From: CAZDQL01 sp964507325
Lineage (GTDB): Bacteria > Planctomycetota > UBA1135 > GCA-002686595
DNA length: 43,467 bases
Direction of reading: 5' to 3'
NCBI GenBank assembly: GCA_964507325.1
Contig: CAZDQL010000053.1
Coordinates: 1 to 43,467, forward strand
In this document: positions 16,138 through 25,292 of the stretch, piece after piece
Numbering within the stretch: the stretch's first letter is position 1
Layout of the letters: each line of letters starts with the position of its first letter
Translations under genes and position numbers: made by a program
The notes under the pieces: model-generated
Databases searched by the model: none
The model's input: only the letters and a program-made list of their open reading frames with translations
What the model was told of the DNA's origin: nothing

Positions 16138-16334
16138 TAGCTGATGTAGCCCAGGCCGCGCAGCTTCTCGGTGATGTCCTCGTCGGACTGGGAGTCCTCG
16201 AACTGGGCCAGCTCCCGCTCGAGCACGTGCTGCACGAACTCCTCGTGAGAGGCGTAGCCCGCCACTTCGGAGATCTTCTTGACGCGCTCCAAGAGGTCCT
16301 TGTCGATCTTGATCTTGCTACCGCCGCCGAACAT
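16137..16334 (-). CDS. Small ribbon-helix-helix-like protein
   Basis: A 65-residue protein with the pattern of a CopG/Arc-type ribbon-helix-helix: a beta strand (SKIKIDKDLLERVKKISEVA), a turn (GYASH) and a second helix (EEFVQHVLERELAQFE), then an acidic tail ending LRGLGYIS. Such proteins are DNA-binding dimers or antitoxins; here there is no toxin partner. It lies directly downstream of two type I phosphodiesterases in the same operon (48 bases from the nearer one). A similar protein (27455-27682) with the same kind of tail (LRNLGYL) lies next to a sulfatase-like gene, so the pairing recurs. The start ATG gives a Gly/Ser N-terminus before the strand. A DNA-binding function is inference. Confidence 0.65.
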   Translation of the reverse strand: MFGGGSKIKIDKDLLERVKKISEVAGYASHEEFVQHVLERELAQFEDSQSDEDITEKLRGLGYIS

Positions 16335-16382
16335 TCGTCGCTACCTCGGTGTACTTGGGGAGGGGTCTCTCTAGGGATGTCG

Positions 16383-18551
16383 CTATTCGTAGTAGGGTCC
16401 ATCGAGCACCGGATGGCCGATCATCGACTCGTCCGGTTGGATTCCGTATTGGCGGAGGATCTCGACGGGCATGTCCTCCAGCCGCGGGTCGTCGGCGCTC
16501 AGCGTGCCGTTGGTGAGAATCATGCCGGGCACGACGCTGGGGTCCATCAGGTGGTGGCCGCTGAAGGTCCCACCCGTGTTGTCGCTCAGCACCTCGTTCC
16601 CGATCTCGCCCTGGGAAGCCTCGTCCGAGTTCCCGTAGCCGCGATTGTAACCGACCAGGATGTCGGGGGCGTCCTGCAGCCGCTCCCCCTCGTAGACCTC
16701 CTTGGCGAGGTCGGCGGAGAGGATCACGACCGCGCCATCGCGCTCGGGGTCGCGCTCCGCCTCCAGCTCCGCCTTGATCTGCGCCAGGAGCGCGGGGGCG
16801 TCGGCGGTGTCGACGCAACCCTGCGACTCGCGCCCGGCGAGATTCAGGTAGAGGCCGTTGAAGCCCATGCCATAGGCGCGGCTCTTGGACCAGTCGACCA
16901 CGCTGATCATGCGCTCGCGGTCAGGCCTCTCGCCTGCGCGCGCCTCGGGGTCGAAGTGGTCGTAGATGTGCAGCTTGCGGCTCGACTCCCGCCGTGCCTC
17001 AGCCCCCTCGCGCAGGACCAGGTAGCCGTGCTCGACGAGCCAGGCGTTGAGGTCGAACTTGCGCTGGTAGGAGGCGAAGCCGTGATCGCTCATCACGATG
17101 ACGAGGGTCTCCTCCCCCACCGCCTCGCGGATCTTGCCCAGGACGGGATCCATGCGCAGGTAGAGGTCGTCGACCACGTCCTGCCAGGTCGTCCCGGGGC
17201 GCCCCGACCACCAGGTGGAGTCCTCCCCCGCGACCTCCGGGTCGAAGGCGGGGTGATTGGTCTCGAGGTGGCGCCACATCATGTGGCAGCAGAGGTCGAC
17301 CGAGGAGTAGTAGAAGAAGAGGAAGCCCCCCTCGGGCTTCTGCGCGTAGCGCTCGAGGGCGACGTCGAGCATGCGGCCCCGCTCCAGGTAGACGAGCAGC
17401 GCCTGTTGCATGAACTCCGCGTCGGTGAGCATGCGGTTCTTCAACCCGTTGACGTCCTCCGCCATCCCCTGCGTGTAGTAGAGGCCGATCTCCTCCGCCA
17501 GCTCCTGGGCGGCCGACTCGGGGAAGGAAACCGGGTTGATCGGCTTGGTCGGGTCGACGTTCACCGGCGAGGCGTACATCTCGAACTCGGGGGTGACCGA
17601 GCGCAGGTAGAAGCGCACGATGCCCGCCTGGTCCATCAGACCCAAGGGCAGCAGGCTGAAGGTGACCGGGACGAACTCGCTCCACTCCCCCGGTTCGAGG
17701 ACGACGTTGCTGCCCTCGATCTCGACCACCGCGGCACCCACCTCCTCGTTGACGTAGACCTTGAGGGGGATCTGTTCGTTGTGCGTCTTGCTCCCCTCGA
17801 TGAAGGCGTTGGCCGGCCCCGACAGGGCGTTGCTGACCACGCCGTCGCTCACGACGACCTGTATCACCTTCTTCTTCCCGAAGGCGGAAGCGGGCGGATT
17901 GGTGCTGTAGAGGGTCGGCTGGCCGTAGGCGGAGTCGACCGCCGGGGTCATCATCCCCGGAAAGGACCAGCCCTCCTTGGAGGGCTCGACGGGGAAGTTG
18001 ATCGGCATGCGCCAGACGTCCGCCGGCACGCCGTTCTCCCCCAGGATCGTCCAGAAGGCGCGGCCGGAGCGGTTGGAGTTCCCTCCCTCCTGGGTGGGGA
18101 ACTGCCACTTGCCCGGCATCCAGTAGGAGCCCGCCGTGACCTTGGTGACGGTGCCGGGCAGGGGCGCGTACCCCTCGAGGTCGCGGTGGATGAAGTCGAA
18201 GATCCCGTGGCCTCCCGGATTGCGTCCGGTGATGAAGTTCGACCAGGCGACGGGGCTCTGGGGAGGGGTCGAGGTGCCCAGCTCCCGGATCCCCTGGCCC
18301 TGGGCGATCAGCTTCTGGAAGTTGGGGGTGCGGTCGGGGTGGCGCTCGATGACGCCGGCCAGGATCTCCGGATCCATCCCGTCGATCCCCAGCACGACGA
18401 CGCGTGGCCAGGTGGTCTCGGTCGGCGTCCCGGCGCGCACCGCCTCCGCGGCGCCTTCGCTCGGCCGGGAATGGGGGCGGGGAATGGCGCTGACGATGAA
18501 GACCGCCAGCACGGCCAGGGCCACGTAGGCGGTCCAGCGGGGAAGCTGCAT
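16383..18551 (-). CDS. Type I phosphodiesterase / nucleotide pyrophosphatase family protein
   Basis: A 722-residue exported enzyme of the alkaline phosphatase superfamily. An N-terminal signal anchor (YVALAVLAVFIVSAI) precedes the catalytic domain: metal-binding VVVLGIDGMDPE, the nucleophile region PPQSPVAWSNFITGRNPGG, the HMMWRH segment, the metal pair in VIVMSDHGFASY and the final histidines in TFSGHHLMDPS. In the middle (about residues 240-330) is an insert that the sister enzyme at 18551 shares. Family members hydrolyse phosphodiesters of nucleotides or lipids; substrate unknown. Its ATG overlaps the stop of the upstream sister gene by one base (TGATG), a coupled pair. The RHH gene follows 48 bases downstream. 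The two enzymes are paralogues, suggesting duplication with divided substrates. Confidence 0.82.
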   Translation of the reverse strand: MQLPRWTAYVALAVLAVFIVSAIPRPHSRPSEGAAEAVRAGTPTETTWPRVVVLGIDGMDPEILAGVIERHPDRTPNFQKLIAQGQGIRELGTSTPPQSPVAWSNFITGRNPGGHGIFDFIHRDLEGYAPLPGTVTKVTAGSYWMPGKWQFPTQEGGNSNRSGRAFWTILGENGVPADVWRMPINFPVEPSKEGWSFPGMMTPAVDSAYGQPTLYSTNPPASAFGKKKVIQVVVSDGVVSNALSGPANAFIEGSKTHNEQIPLKVYVNEEVGAAVVEIEGSNVVLEPGEWSEFVPVTFSLLPLGLMDQAGIVRFYLRSVTPEFEMYASPVNVDPTKPINPVSFPESAAQELAEEIGLYYTQGMAEDVNGLKNRMLTDAEFMQQALLVYLERGRMLDVALERYAQKPEGGFLFFYYSSVDLCCHMMWRHLETNHPAFDPEVAGEDSTWWSGRPGTTWQDVVDDLYLRMDPVLGKIREAVGEETLVIVMSDHGFASYQRKFDLNAWLVEHGYLVLREGAEARRESSRKLHIYDHFDPEARAGERPDRERMISVVDWSKSRAYGMGFNGLYLNLAGRESQGCVDTADAPALLAQIKAELEAERDPERDGAVVILSADLAKEVYEGERLQDAPDILVGYNRGYGNSDEASQGEIGNEVLSDNTGGTFSGHHLMDPSVVPGMILTNGTLSADDPRLEDMPVEILRQYGIQPDESMIGHPVLDGPYYE

Positions 18552-20734
18552 CACACCTCCTCCGGCGCGGCGGCGCGCTGGTAGGTCGGCAGGGGATCGG
18601 TGGCCCTCTTGGGAGCCCTGTCGCGGGGACCGAAGAGGGGCACCCCCTGCATGTAGCCGGGGATCTCGGTTCCGAAGAGGTCGAGGATGGTGGGCGCCAG
18701 GTCGACGATGCCGGGCTCCTCGGTGTTGATGGAGCGGTTGCACCAGAAGACCCCCGGCACCAAGCGCGGGTCTACGCAGTGATCGCCGGACCAGGACTTC
18801 ACGTTGTCGCTGAAGACCTCTTCGGAGACCGAACCGGTGGCGCAGTCCCAGGAGTGGCGGTAGCCCCGCTCGTAGCCGATCAGGAGCTCGGGGGCGACGT
18901 CGGCGTAGGGGCCGTCGTGGTACTGCTTGGTGAGGAAGGCCTCGTGCACCACCGCCTCGCCGGTGGCGGGATCGACCAGCTGCTCGAGTTTCTGCTTCAA
19001 CTCGGCGCACAGGGTGTCGAGCTCCTCGCCGGGCTCGACGATGCCGTCGCGCTCGCGACCCTTGCGGTTGATGAAGACGCCCGTCAGACCCAGGGTGAAG
19101 GCCTTGGTGCGCGACCAGTCGATGTCGCGGAACCAATCGCCGCAGGTGGTCTTGTCGTCCTTCAGGAAGAGGTAGCCCTCGTCGCGCAGCCAGGCGTTCA
19201 GGTTCACCCCGCGGCGGAAGTTGCAGAAGCCGTGGTCGGAGATGACCATGAAGACGGTGTCGCGGTCGTCGCCGAGCTTCTCACGCACCTCGGCCAGGAA
19301 CTCGTCCATGCGGCCGTAGAGCTCCGGGATCACCTTCTCGTAGCGCTCGCGGTCCTTGCCCTCGTTCGCCGGGTGGGTCGGATCGAGGTAGCGGTAGAAC
19401 ATGTGCGAGATGCGGTCCGTGGTGTCGAAGACGCAGGTCACGAAACCGCGCTTGGTCTTGTCCAAGGCGTCCCAGAACTGCTGCTTGCGCTCCTCGAAGA
19501 TCAGCCAGGACTGGTCGAGGAAGGCCTGCTCGTCGATGACCCTCTCGTTCAGCGCCCAGGTGTCCTCCGCCAGACCCAGGGTGGCGTACTTGCCCAGCAG
19601 CTTGGCCAGGTAGATCGAGTACACGAAGGGGTGGCTGATCGGCATCGCCGGGCTCTCCGGATCGATGTTGATCGGCGTGCAGTAGATCTCGACGTCGTGC
19701 CCGTCCCAGGTCTGGACGTACATGCGCACGATGCCCTTGGCGCCCTTGAAGGGCACCTCGAGCCAAGGGGTGTACTCCTGGGGCGCGACCTCGACCGTCT
19801 CCTCCCCGACGGTGATCTTGGCCTTGCGCCGCGTCTCGTCGAGCTCCACCCGGAAGGGGTAGCGCAGGGCGTGGCCGTCCTTGCCGGGAGGGCCCTTCAG
19901 GTTCGACTCGATGACGTCGCCGCGGCGCGTGACGCGGAACTGCTGGCCGCCGGTGTGGGCGCCCTGCTTCTCCTTGGTGGAGTAGAAGCTGAAGGAGCCC
20001 TGGGTGCCCTGCAGGTCGGGGACGCACATCCCCGCCAGCAGGGTGCCGTTCTTGAACTTCTGGGGGGGGAAGGTGATCGGCACGCGCAGGATCGACGACC
20101 AGACGTGCTGCGCGCCGAGCAGCTTCCAGAAAGGCTGGCTCTTCTGGAGGATCTTGTAGATCGCGCGCTGCCCGAAGGGGACCTGGGCCAGGCCCAGGTT
20201 CAGGGTGCGGGGCACGGTGCGCGTGTCGGCGGACGACAGCACCGGCATGTAGGAGCAGGGATCGCGCGTCAGGAAGTCGTAGATGTTGTGGCGCGAGGCG
20301 TCGACCCCGGTGGTGAAGGTGGACCAGGCCACCGGCGAGATCGAGGGCATCGACGTCGCCAGGGGGTGGAAGCAGCCCTCCTCCGCCATGCGCTGGAAGT
20401 TCGGCATGCGCCCCTCGGCGGCGAAACGCCGGGCCAGCTCGGGGTCGAAGCCGTCCAAGCCGAGCACCACCACGCGTTTGGCCTTGGCCTGCCCCCGGCC
20501 GCGCGTGGTGAAGACCTTGACCACCGCCTTCAGGGGCCAGATCAGGATGATGCCGAAGGCCAGGAGGAAGGTGCCGAACAGCACCAAGAGGGAGCCCGCG
20601 GCGGCGAATCCTACCCCCGGACCGATGTAGGCCAGGGCCGGCTCACTGGTCAGGCTCAGCGCCAGGACGGCGCCGATGGCCAGGCGCCGGGCCGGGTGCA
20701 GGAGCGGGTGCGGGGATCGTTCGGAGCTGGACAT
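18551..20734 (-). CDS. Type I phosphodiesterase / nucleotide pyrophosphatase family protein (paralogue)
   Basis: A 727-residue paralogue of the next gene. It has a signal peptide (IGAVLALSLTSEPALA) and then a membrane helix (AAGSLLVLFGTFLLAFGIILIWPL) ahead of the catalytic domain, so it is anchored with the enzyme outside. Motifs: RVVVLGLDGFDPE, MPSISPVAWSTFTTGVD, TTDRISHMFYRYLD, the metal pair MVISDHGFCNF and WSGDHCVDPRLVPG, followed by the usual IVDLAPTILDLFG C-terminus. It heads a leftward operon of phosphodiesterase, phosphodiesterase, RHH, membrane protein and HD hydrolase. The 143-base region upstream must hold the promoter but shows no textbook -35/-10 pair. Likely role: turnover of surface phosphodiesters (phospholipid head groups or nucleotide-linked glycans); not proven. 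Confidence 0.82.
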   Translation of the reverse strand: MSSSERSPHPLLHPARRLAIGAVLALSLTSEPALAYIGPGVGFAAAGSLLVLFGTFLLAFGIILIWPLKAVVKVFTTRGRGQAKAKRVVVLGLDGFDPELARRFAAEGRMPNFQRMAEEGCFHPLATSMPSISPVAWSTFTTGVDASRHNIYDFLTRDPCSYMPVLSSADTRTVPRTLNLGLAQVPFGQRAIYKILQKSQPFWKLLGAQHVWSSILRVPITFPPQKFKNGTLLAGMCVPDLQGTQGSFSFYSTKEKQGAHTGGQQFRVTRRGDVIESNLKGPPGKDGHALRYPFRVELDETRRKAKITVGEETVEVAPQEYTPWLEVPFKGAKGIVRMYVQTWDGHDVEIYCTPINIDPESPAMPISHPFVYSIYLAKLLGKYATLGLAEDTWALNERVIDEQAFLDQSWLIFEERKQQFWDALDKTKRGFVTCVFDTTDRISHMFYRYLDPTHPANEGKDRERYEKVIPELYGRMDEFLAEVREKLGDDRDTVFMVISDHGFCNFRRGVNLNAWLRDEGYLFLKDDKTTCGDWFRDIDWSRTKAFTLGLTGVFINRKGRERDGIVEPGEELDTLCAELKQKLEQLVDPATGEAVVHEAFLTKQYHDGPYADVAPELLIGYERGYRHSWDCATGSVSEEVFSDNVKSWSGDHCVDPRLVPGVFWCNRSINTEEPGIVDLAPTILDLFGTEIPGYMQGVPLFGPRDRAPKRATDPLPTYQRAAAPEEV

Positions 20735-20877
20735 GGGGAAGCCAGGGCGGGAGGGCGCAGGAGTATACGGCGCCCCCGGGCGCGCGGGGTACGGAGGGGG
20801 CGCTCCGGAGTTGGCCGGGGCGCCCCTCCCTTCCGCGGGCTTTCCGCTACCTGGAAGGGGTGGTTACGAGGGGGTTG

Positions 20878-23391
20878 TCAGTGGGAGGGCGCCCAGAGCA
20901 GCCGGGTGATCTGCAGACGGCTGTCGTCGTTGAGGTCGAGCAGCTCCTTGCCTCGCTCGTCGAAGTTGAGCTGCGTCCCGTTGGGAGCCAGGAGCCCGAT
21001 GTCGGCCGCCACCAACCCGCCGTTGACCACCAGGGTCCCGTCCAGGGTGGGCTCCTTGTGGTCGGGGATGACGCCGAAGATGCTGTTGTTGCTGTAGACG
21101 GTGGCGTCGATCTCGATCGGGCCCTTGTCCCGGGCGGCCAGGGCTTCGCGCAGCAGCAGCTTGAGCATCTGGTCGCTCATCCAGGTGTCGGTGGACGTGA
21201 TGTACGAGACGACCGCCTTGGGCTTGCCTCCATGGCCGTAGAGGATCGGGTCGCCGAGATTCGTGGGATCCGCAATCGTCAGCTTCTTCGTGTCCCACCC
21301 GCCGGCGAGGACGCTCTTGGCTCGCCAGGACTTGGTGGCCGGATCGAAGTAGCCGTCCTTGTTGTAGATCGGGACCTTGCCGTCTTCGTTGAAGGAGTAG
21401 TAGCGCGGCACGTAGTCTTCACCCTCGAAGTAGGGGTTGGCAAGCTGCGGCTTCTGCCACTGATAGATGTCCTTCTTCTTCTGGACGTAGTACGGCGGCC
21501 CGTCGTTGACCCACTTCCAAACGTACTTCGTGGTATAGCCGACGAAGACCTTCTTGTAGATGGTCACCCACTTGTACCCGACGAGTTGCTTGACGTTCTT
21601 CCACTCGGTGTAGGGAGCTGGCAGGCCGTTGCTGACCTTCACCCACTTGTAGACCGGCACCTTCTTCTGGCCGTCCGCCACCTTCTTGTACTGCTTGACC
21701 AGCTTGGCGACCTTGATCTTCTTCTTGGGCTGGACCTTCTTCTTGTAGTACTTGGTTCCGGTCTTCACCTTGGCCCACTTGCCGAGCAGCGTGGGCTGGG
21801 TCTTCATCCACTCCATGCGGTTGAAGGTCCCCATCTCCTCCATGATGAAGCTGTAGCTGCCGTTCTTGTCCCCGGTGGTCGGACCGCCGGTCCCGAAGGC
21901 GGGGCGGAAGATGTCACCCACCGAAACGTTGCCGCCGGAGGCGATGGCGAGCCCGTTCTCGGCGCCGTCGGCGGCGGAGCCGAAGGTGCGGTGTCCTCCG
22001 GGTGTGGCGTCGGCGTACTTCACGCTGTCGAGGACGTAGACGTTGTTGCGTACGTTGAGGGTGCCCTTGCCCTTGACGTAGCCGCTGATGAAGAGGTCGC
22101 CGTCCACTCCCAGCGGGCCGTTGAGCAGGATGGGATTGTCCTTCGTTCCGTGCAGGTACACGTTGCCGCTCACCGTCCCCGAGATCGATTTGGAGTTGCC
22201 TGCCGTCAGGGCGTGCAACTGCATATGGTTGGTGATCGTGTCCCCGTGCGGGATGGTGCTGATGATCCCCCCCGAGATGGTGCCGGCGGCGCCGCGCGTG
22301 GCCGCGGCGAATTCGGAGTCGTCGACGATGCGGTTGCCCGCGTTCTCCGGAATGGACTCGTTCTTGACGAAGTCGTATCCGCCGTCGTCCGGGAAGGGGG
22401 ACGGGAAGGTCTCGGTGAGATAGCCGTCCACCTGCTCGATGTCCGGGTTCAGGTAGTCCAGGTAGAGGTTCTCGAGGGGATCCGGATCGATGAGGTCCGC
22501 CGGTGAGAGATGGGTCGGCTGGGTCTCGCCCCAGGCGTCCTCCACCAACTTGCCCTCGTCGTCGAACTCGCGCGACTTGAGGGTGATGCCACTCCAGGCG
22601 CTGACCCTCTGGCCCGACTCGGTGAGTGCGTCTCCGCCCAGGTAGAGCGTGCCCGCAAGCGTGCTGTGCGGGCTCTCGCGGATCTGGAAGGTCTCCAGGG
22701 ACCCCAGCTTGACGCGATCGAACGTCCCGTACTGCGCCGGATCCGAGTTGTAGATCCGCTGTGCGTTGTCCACATCGGTGTGACACAGGATGCAGTTGAC
22801 GTTGTTCGCCAGCATCGCGTACTCGAGGCCCTCCCAATCGGCGGCCTCCACCATCCAGGTAGCCCGTACGGTGTCGGTCACGACCAGTGCCGAGTCGTCG
22901 CTCTTGGCTCCGCGATCGCTGGACACGCGCACTTCGATGTCGAGCAGGGTATTGTCGAAGTCGTCCTGGCGCTCAACCGAGATCGACTCGATCACCACCC
23001 CCGAGAGCGCCTGGTCGCCGTGTGTGTTGACGGCCAGACCGAGCTGGCTGACCAGGTCCGTTCCGGTTTCCTGAGTCTTGCTCTTCTGGATGTCCTCCTG
23101 ATTGGCGACGCCCAGGTCGTCTAGGTAGGCCTGGAAGTCCCAGATGTGGACCTTCTGCCCTTCCGTCTGCCGTAGGAAGTCGCCCCAGAGGCGGCTCACG
23201 GCCAGCGTCATGGCGCTCTCGGCCGAGGCCTGCACACTCACTTCGTCGGTCTGCCGGCTGGTCCAGCGAGAGGTGTCGACGACCGCGGTGAGCAAACCCA
23301 GAACCAGGATCGAGAGTGCGGAGAGGAACACGACCGACGTGATAATCGCCGTGCCTCGACGCCTCCGGGGGGGGCAGGATCGGTGTCTCAT
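20878..23391 (-). CDS. Large PilX-like surface protein with a CxxCH motif and a Lys/Tyr/Trp-rich insert
   Basis: An 837-residue protein starting like a PilX-type minor pilin: an Arg-rich leader, then Gly and a long hydrophobic helix (GTAIITSVVFLSALSILVLG). A cytochrome c haem-binding motif follows at residues 200-204 (CILCH), set in NNVNCILCHTDVDNAQ. The middle part is rich in Gly and beta repeats (SGTVSGNVYLHG, GPLGVDGDLFISG), like bacterial surface proteins. Residues about 536-646 are low-complexity: roughly 30 Lys, 12 Tyr and 7 Trp in 110 residues, with repeats such as VYKWVKV and GYKWVTIYKK. It is divergent from the pilV/pilW-like genes, sharing a 276-base region with them. Probably an assembled or tip component of a type IV pilus-like fibre; haem attachment and redox function are inference. 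Confidence 0.65.
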   Translation of the reverse strand: MRHRSCPPRRRRGTAIITSVVFLSALSILVLGLLTAVVDTSRWTSRQTDEVSVQASAESAMTLAVSRLWGDFLRQTEGQKVHIWDFQAYLDDLGVANQEDIQKSKTQETGTDLVSQLGLAVNTHGDQALSGVVIESISVERQDDFDNTLLDIEVRVSSDRGAKSDDSALVVTDTVRATWMVEAADWEGLEYAMLANNVNCILCHTDVDNAQRIYNSDPAQYGTFDRVKLGSLETFQIRESPHSTLAGTLYLGGDALTESGQRVSAWSGITLKSREFDDEGKLVEDAWGETQPTHLSPADLIDPDPLENLYLDYLNPDIEQVDGYLTETFPSPFPDDGGYDFVKNESIPENAGNRIVDDSEFAAATRGAAGTISGGIISTIPHGDTITNHMQLHALTAGNSKSISGTVSGNVYLHGTKDNPILLNGPLGVDGDLFISGYVKGKGTLNVRNNVYVLDSVKYADATPGGHRTFGSAADGAENGLAIASGGNVSVGDIFRPAFGTGGPTTGDKNGSYSFIMEEMGTFNRMEWMKTQPTLLGKWAKVKTGTKYYKKKVQPKKKIKVAKLVKQYKKVADGQKKVPVYKWVKVSNGLPAPYTEWKNVKQLVGYKWVTIYKKVFVGYTTKYVWKWVNDGPPYYVQKKKDIYQWQKPQLANPYFEGEDYVPRYYSFNEDGKVPIYNKDGYFDPATKSWRAKSVLAGGWDTKKLTIADPTNLGDPILYGHGGKPKAVVSYITSTDTWMSDQMLKLLLREALAARDKGPIEIDATVYSNNSIFGVIPDHKEPTLDGTLVVNGGLVAADIGLLAPNGTQLNFDERGKELLDLNDDSRLQITRLLWAPSH

Positions 23392-23491
23392 AGTGGATGG
23401 TCCGTCTGGGTGATCAGCGCTTCAGCACGACTACGGTGCGGTTCTTCGACGAGGCTCACGCGCGCTCTTGAAGCCCACTGCGCCTTTCTAC

Positions 23492-23588
23492 GGGTGGCGG
23501 AGCCGGGGCCGCCGACCCAGGCGAACCGGAAGAGTCTTCCGCCCGCGGGGGGGGGTGGCTCGATTACGCCCGGCGCCTCGGTCGAGCC
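23492..23588 (+). other. Structured segment in the divergent pilin leader
   Basis: Within the 276 bases between the divergent pilin-locus genes, GGGTGGCGG (23492-23500) pairs with CCGCCGACCC (23509-23518, one bulged G) to form a nine-pair hairpin. The perfect dyad GGAAGAGTCTTCC (23528-23540) and a seven-pair stem GGCTCGA/TCGAGCC (23557-23563 with 23582-23588) follow. This could be a leader RNA element or an operator for the pilin genes. It does not match a riboswitch consensus that I know. Confidence 0.25.
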
Positions 23589-23667
23589 AAAAACGTCCCA
23601 AGTTCGGGCTCGTCTACGTCCGAAACACGGAACGCCTGCATTCCGCCTCCGCCGGTTCCCCCACGAC

Positions 23668-24222
23668 ATGCTGAGAACCACACACCCCACGAGACCGCGC
23701 GCCTCCGCCCGAGGGGGGTTCACCCTGCTCGAGACTATGATCGGCATCTCGGTTCTGATGGTCGGCCTCTTGGCGTTGACCTCGACGTCGTTCGTGGCGC
23801 ACACCCTCAGCGACAGCGATACGGACCGACGCGCGGCGGGCGCGGCCCTGAGCTCGGTGATCGAAGACATCACCGCCACGGCGAACCGCCCCCCCGAAGG
23901 CGAGAATTCCTGGGCCGAGACGATGGTCGCCGCCTACGGAGCGGGAGGGGATCCCGGCCCGACCTTCGACGTGCCCGGTCTGACCCCTTGGCAGGGCCTG
24001 GCCAGCGTGGGCTCGATCGAGATCGTGACCGACGAGACGTTGGAGGACGCCGAGCTGGAGGTCGAGCTGGGCATGCCGCGGGACCTCGACAACGACGCGG
24101 TCGTGGGAGACACCGACGTGTCCTCCACCGCCACGCTGCTGCCGGTGATCGTGCGCTTGCAGTGGACCGGCCGCGCGGGCGATCGCGAGCTGGTCCAGGG
24201 CTTCTACGTCATGGGACTCTGA
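23668..24222 (+). CDS. Type IV prepilin, PilV-like minor pilin
   Basis: A 184-residue prepilin. After a basic leader (residues 1-16) comes the class III cleavage site GG/FTLLETMIGISVLMVGL, cut by prepilin peptidase before Phe, with Glu5 of the mature protein present. The rest is a small globular domain (LTPWQGLASVGSIEIVTDE). An Asp-rich run (RDLDNDAVVGDTD) could bind calcium. Minor pilins of this type prime pilus assembly. It precedes the PilW-like gene by four bases and is divergent from the PilX-like gene, so this is a minor-pilin cluster. The ATG at 23668 is the natural start, giving a leader of typical length. Confidence 0.85.
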   Translation: MLRTTHPTRPRASARGGFTLLETMIGISVLMVGLLALTSTSFVAHTLSDSDTDRRAAGAALSSVIEDITATANRPPEGENSWAETMVAAYGAGGDPGPTFDVPGLTPWQGLASVGSIEIVTDETLEDAELEVELGMPRDLDNDAVVGDTDVSSTATLLPVIVRLQWTGRAGDRELVQGFYVMGL

Positions 24223-24226
24223 CGCC

Positions 24227-25270
24227 ATGCCGTACCGCACAAGACGTCGAACTCCGCGAGCCGGCTTCACCTTGGTCGAGCTCACCATCTCGCTGGCGGT
24301 CACGTCCCTGATCCTGGCGACGGTGGCGATCTCGATGTCGCGCGAGGCGCGAGGCCTGTCGGAGATGGCCAATCGCGACGCCGAGGAGCAGCGGGTGAGC
24401 GAGATGCTCGGCCGCATCGAGAACACGCTGAGATTCGCCTCTGGCGCCAACCCGCAGGCTTTCCTCTCCGGCAACCTCTCTGCGGGTCAAACGGCGGGGA
24501 TGAACGTCGACACCACCCTCGGCTTCCCCGCCTTCGGCGTGCTGCTGCTCGAGCCCGGGACGGGCGCCGAGGAGCGCATCGCCTACGACCGCATCAATCC
24601 CGTCGCCCAGCGCTTCGAGGAGCTGGACCGCGGCGCGCAGTGCGGCTCGGCGTCCCTCCATCCGAAGAACCAGATCGTGCGCTGGGCGGGCATGGCCACA
24701 CCGATCGAGAACCAGCTCAATCCGCCCCCCGGGACCTTCGACGGGCTGTGCCTCGAGCCCACGGGCGGGGTCTTCTTCCGCGGCGATGGAACCGGATTCT
24801 CCTTCCGGGTGCCCACCGATCCCGGAGGCGGCGAGGACTTCCTGGAGAACGGAGCCGTCCGCTGGGGCGCGACGATCGACGGCCAGCCCACACTCGACGG
24901 GTGGTCGGCGCTCTACTACCAGGAGGTGGGTGAGCTGCTGAAGGCTCAGGCCGGTGCCGACCTCAACGGGGACGGCGATCGAATCGACATCTTCGACCTG
25001 GGCCGGATCCGCATGATCTCCTGGAACGCGTTCGCCGCGGGGCAGGAGATGACCGACGTCGCCATGTGTCCACCGATCGTGCTCCAGGAGCGCTGCAACT
25101 GGGGCAGCGATCTGGACGGAGACGGCTTCGACGACCCGCTCTTCATGTGGGAGCCGGAGACGGGCTGCCTGCACGTCCGCCTCTTCCTGGCTGCCGGCAC
25201 CGTGAACGGACGGCAGTCCGTGCGCGAAATCGAGTCCATCCTCTACCTGCGCAACGGCGCCCTGGAGTGA
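24227..25270 (+). CDS. Type IV prepilin, PilW-like minor pilin
   Basis: A 347-residue prepilin with a basic leader and the cleavage site AG/FTLVELTISLAVTSLILATV; mature Glu5 is present. The long C-terminal region resembles PilW. Two Asp-rich loops of EF-hand-like form occur: DLNGDGDRID at about residue 245 and DLDGDGFDDP at about residue 295. They may bind calcium, as dockerin-like loops do in some pilins. The gene follows the PilV-like gene by four bases and precedes the HAMP-domain gene by 22, all in one direction. Predicted role: a minor pilin of the same fibre, with assembly or adhesion specificity. Confidence 0.85.
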   Translation: MPYRTRRRTPRAGFTLVELTISLAVTSLILATVAISMSREARGLSEMANRDAEEQRVSEMLGRIENTLRFASGANPQAFLSGNLSAGQTAGMNVDTTLGFPAFGVLLLEPGTGAEERIAYDRINPVAQRFEELDRGAQCGSASLHPKNQIVRWAGMATPIENQLNPPPGTFDGLCLEPTGGVFFRGDGTGFSFRVPTDPGGGEDFLENGAVRWGATIDGQPTLDGWSALYYQEVGELLKAQAGADLNGDGDRIDIFDLGRIRMISWNAFAAGQEMTDVAMCPPIVLQERCNWGSDLDGDGFDDPLFMWEPETGCLHVRLFLAAGTVNGRQSVREIESILYLRNGALE

Positions 25271-25292
25271 CGCTGCCGAAGCGAGAACCACC

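Noticed and set aside
16227..21097. Long open frames on the plus strand opposite the two phosphodiesterases (up to 785 codons)
   Set aside because: They are low-complexity, rich in Val, Gly, Leu and His, and show no family motifs; the minus-strand frames carry clear catalytic motifs. Long antisense frames are expected in very GC-rich DNA.
23392..23667. Possible cyclic-di-GMP riboswitch upstream of the pilin genes
   Set aside because: Pilin genes are frequent targets of GEMM riboswitches, but the core (GCAAACC...ACGCAAAGCC) is missing on both strands; only simple hairpins are present.
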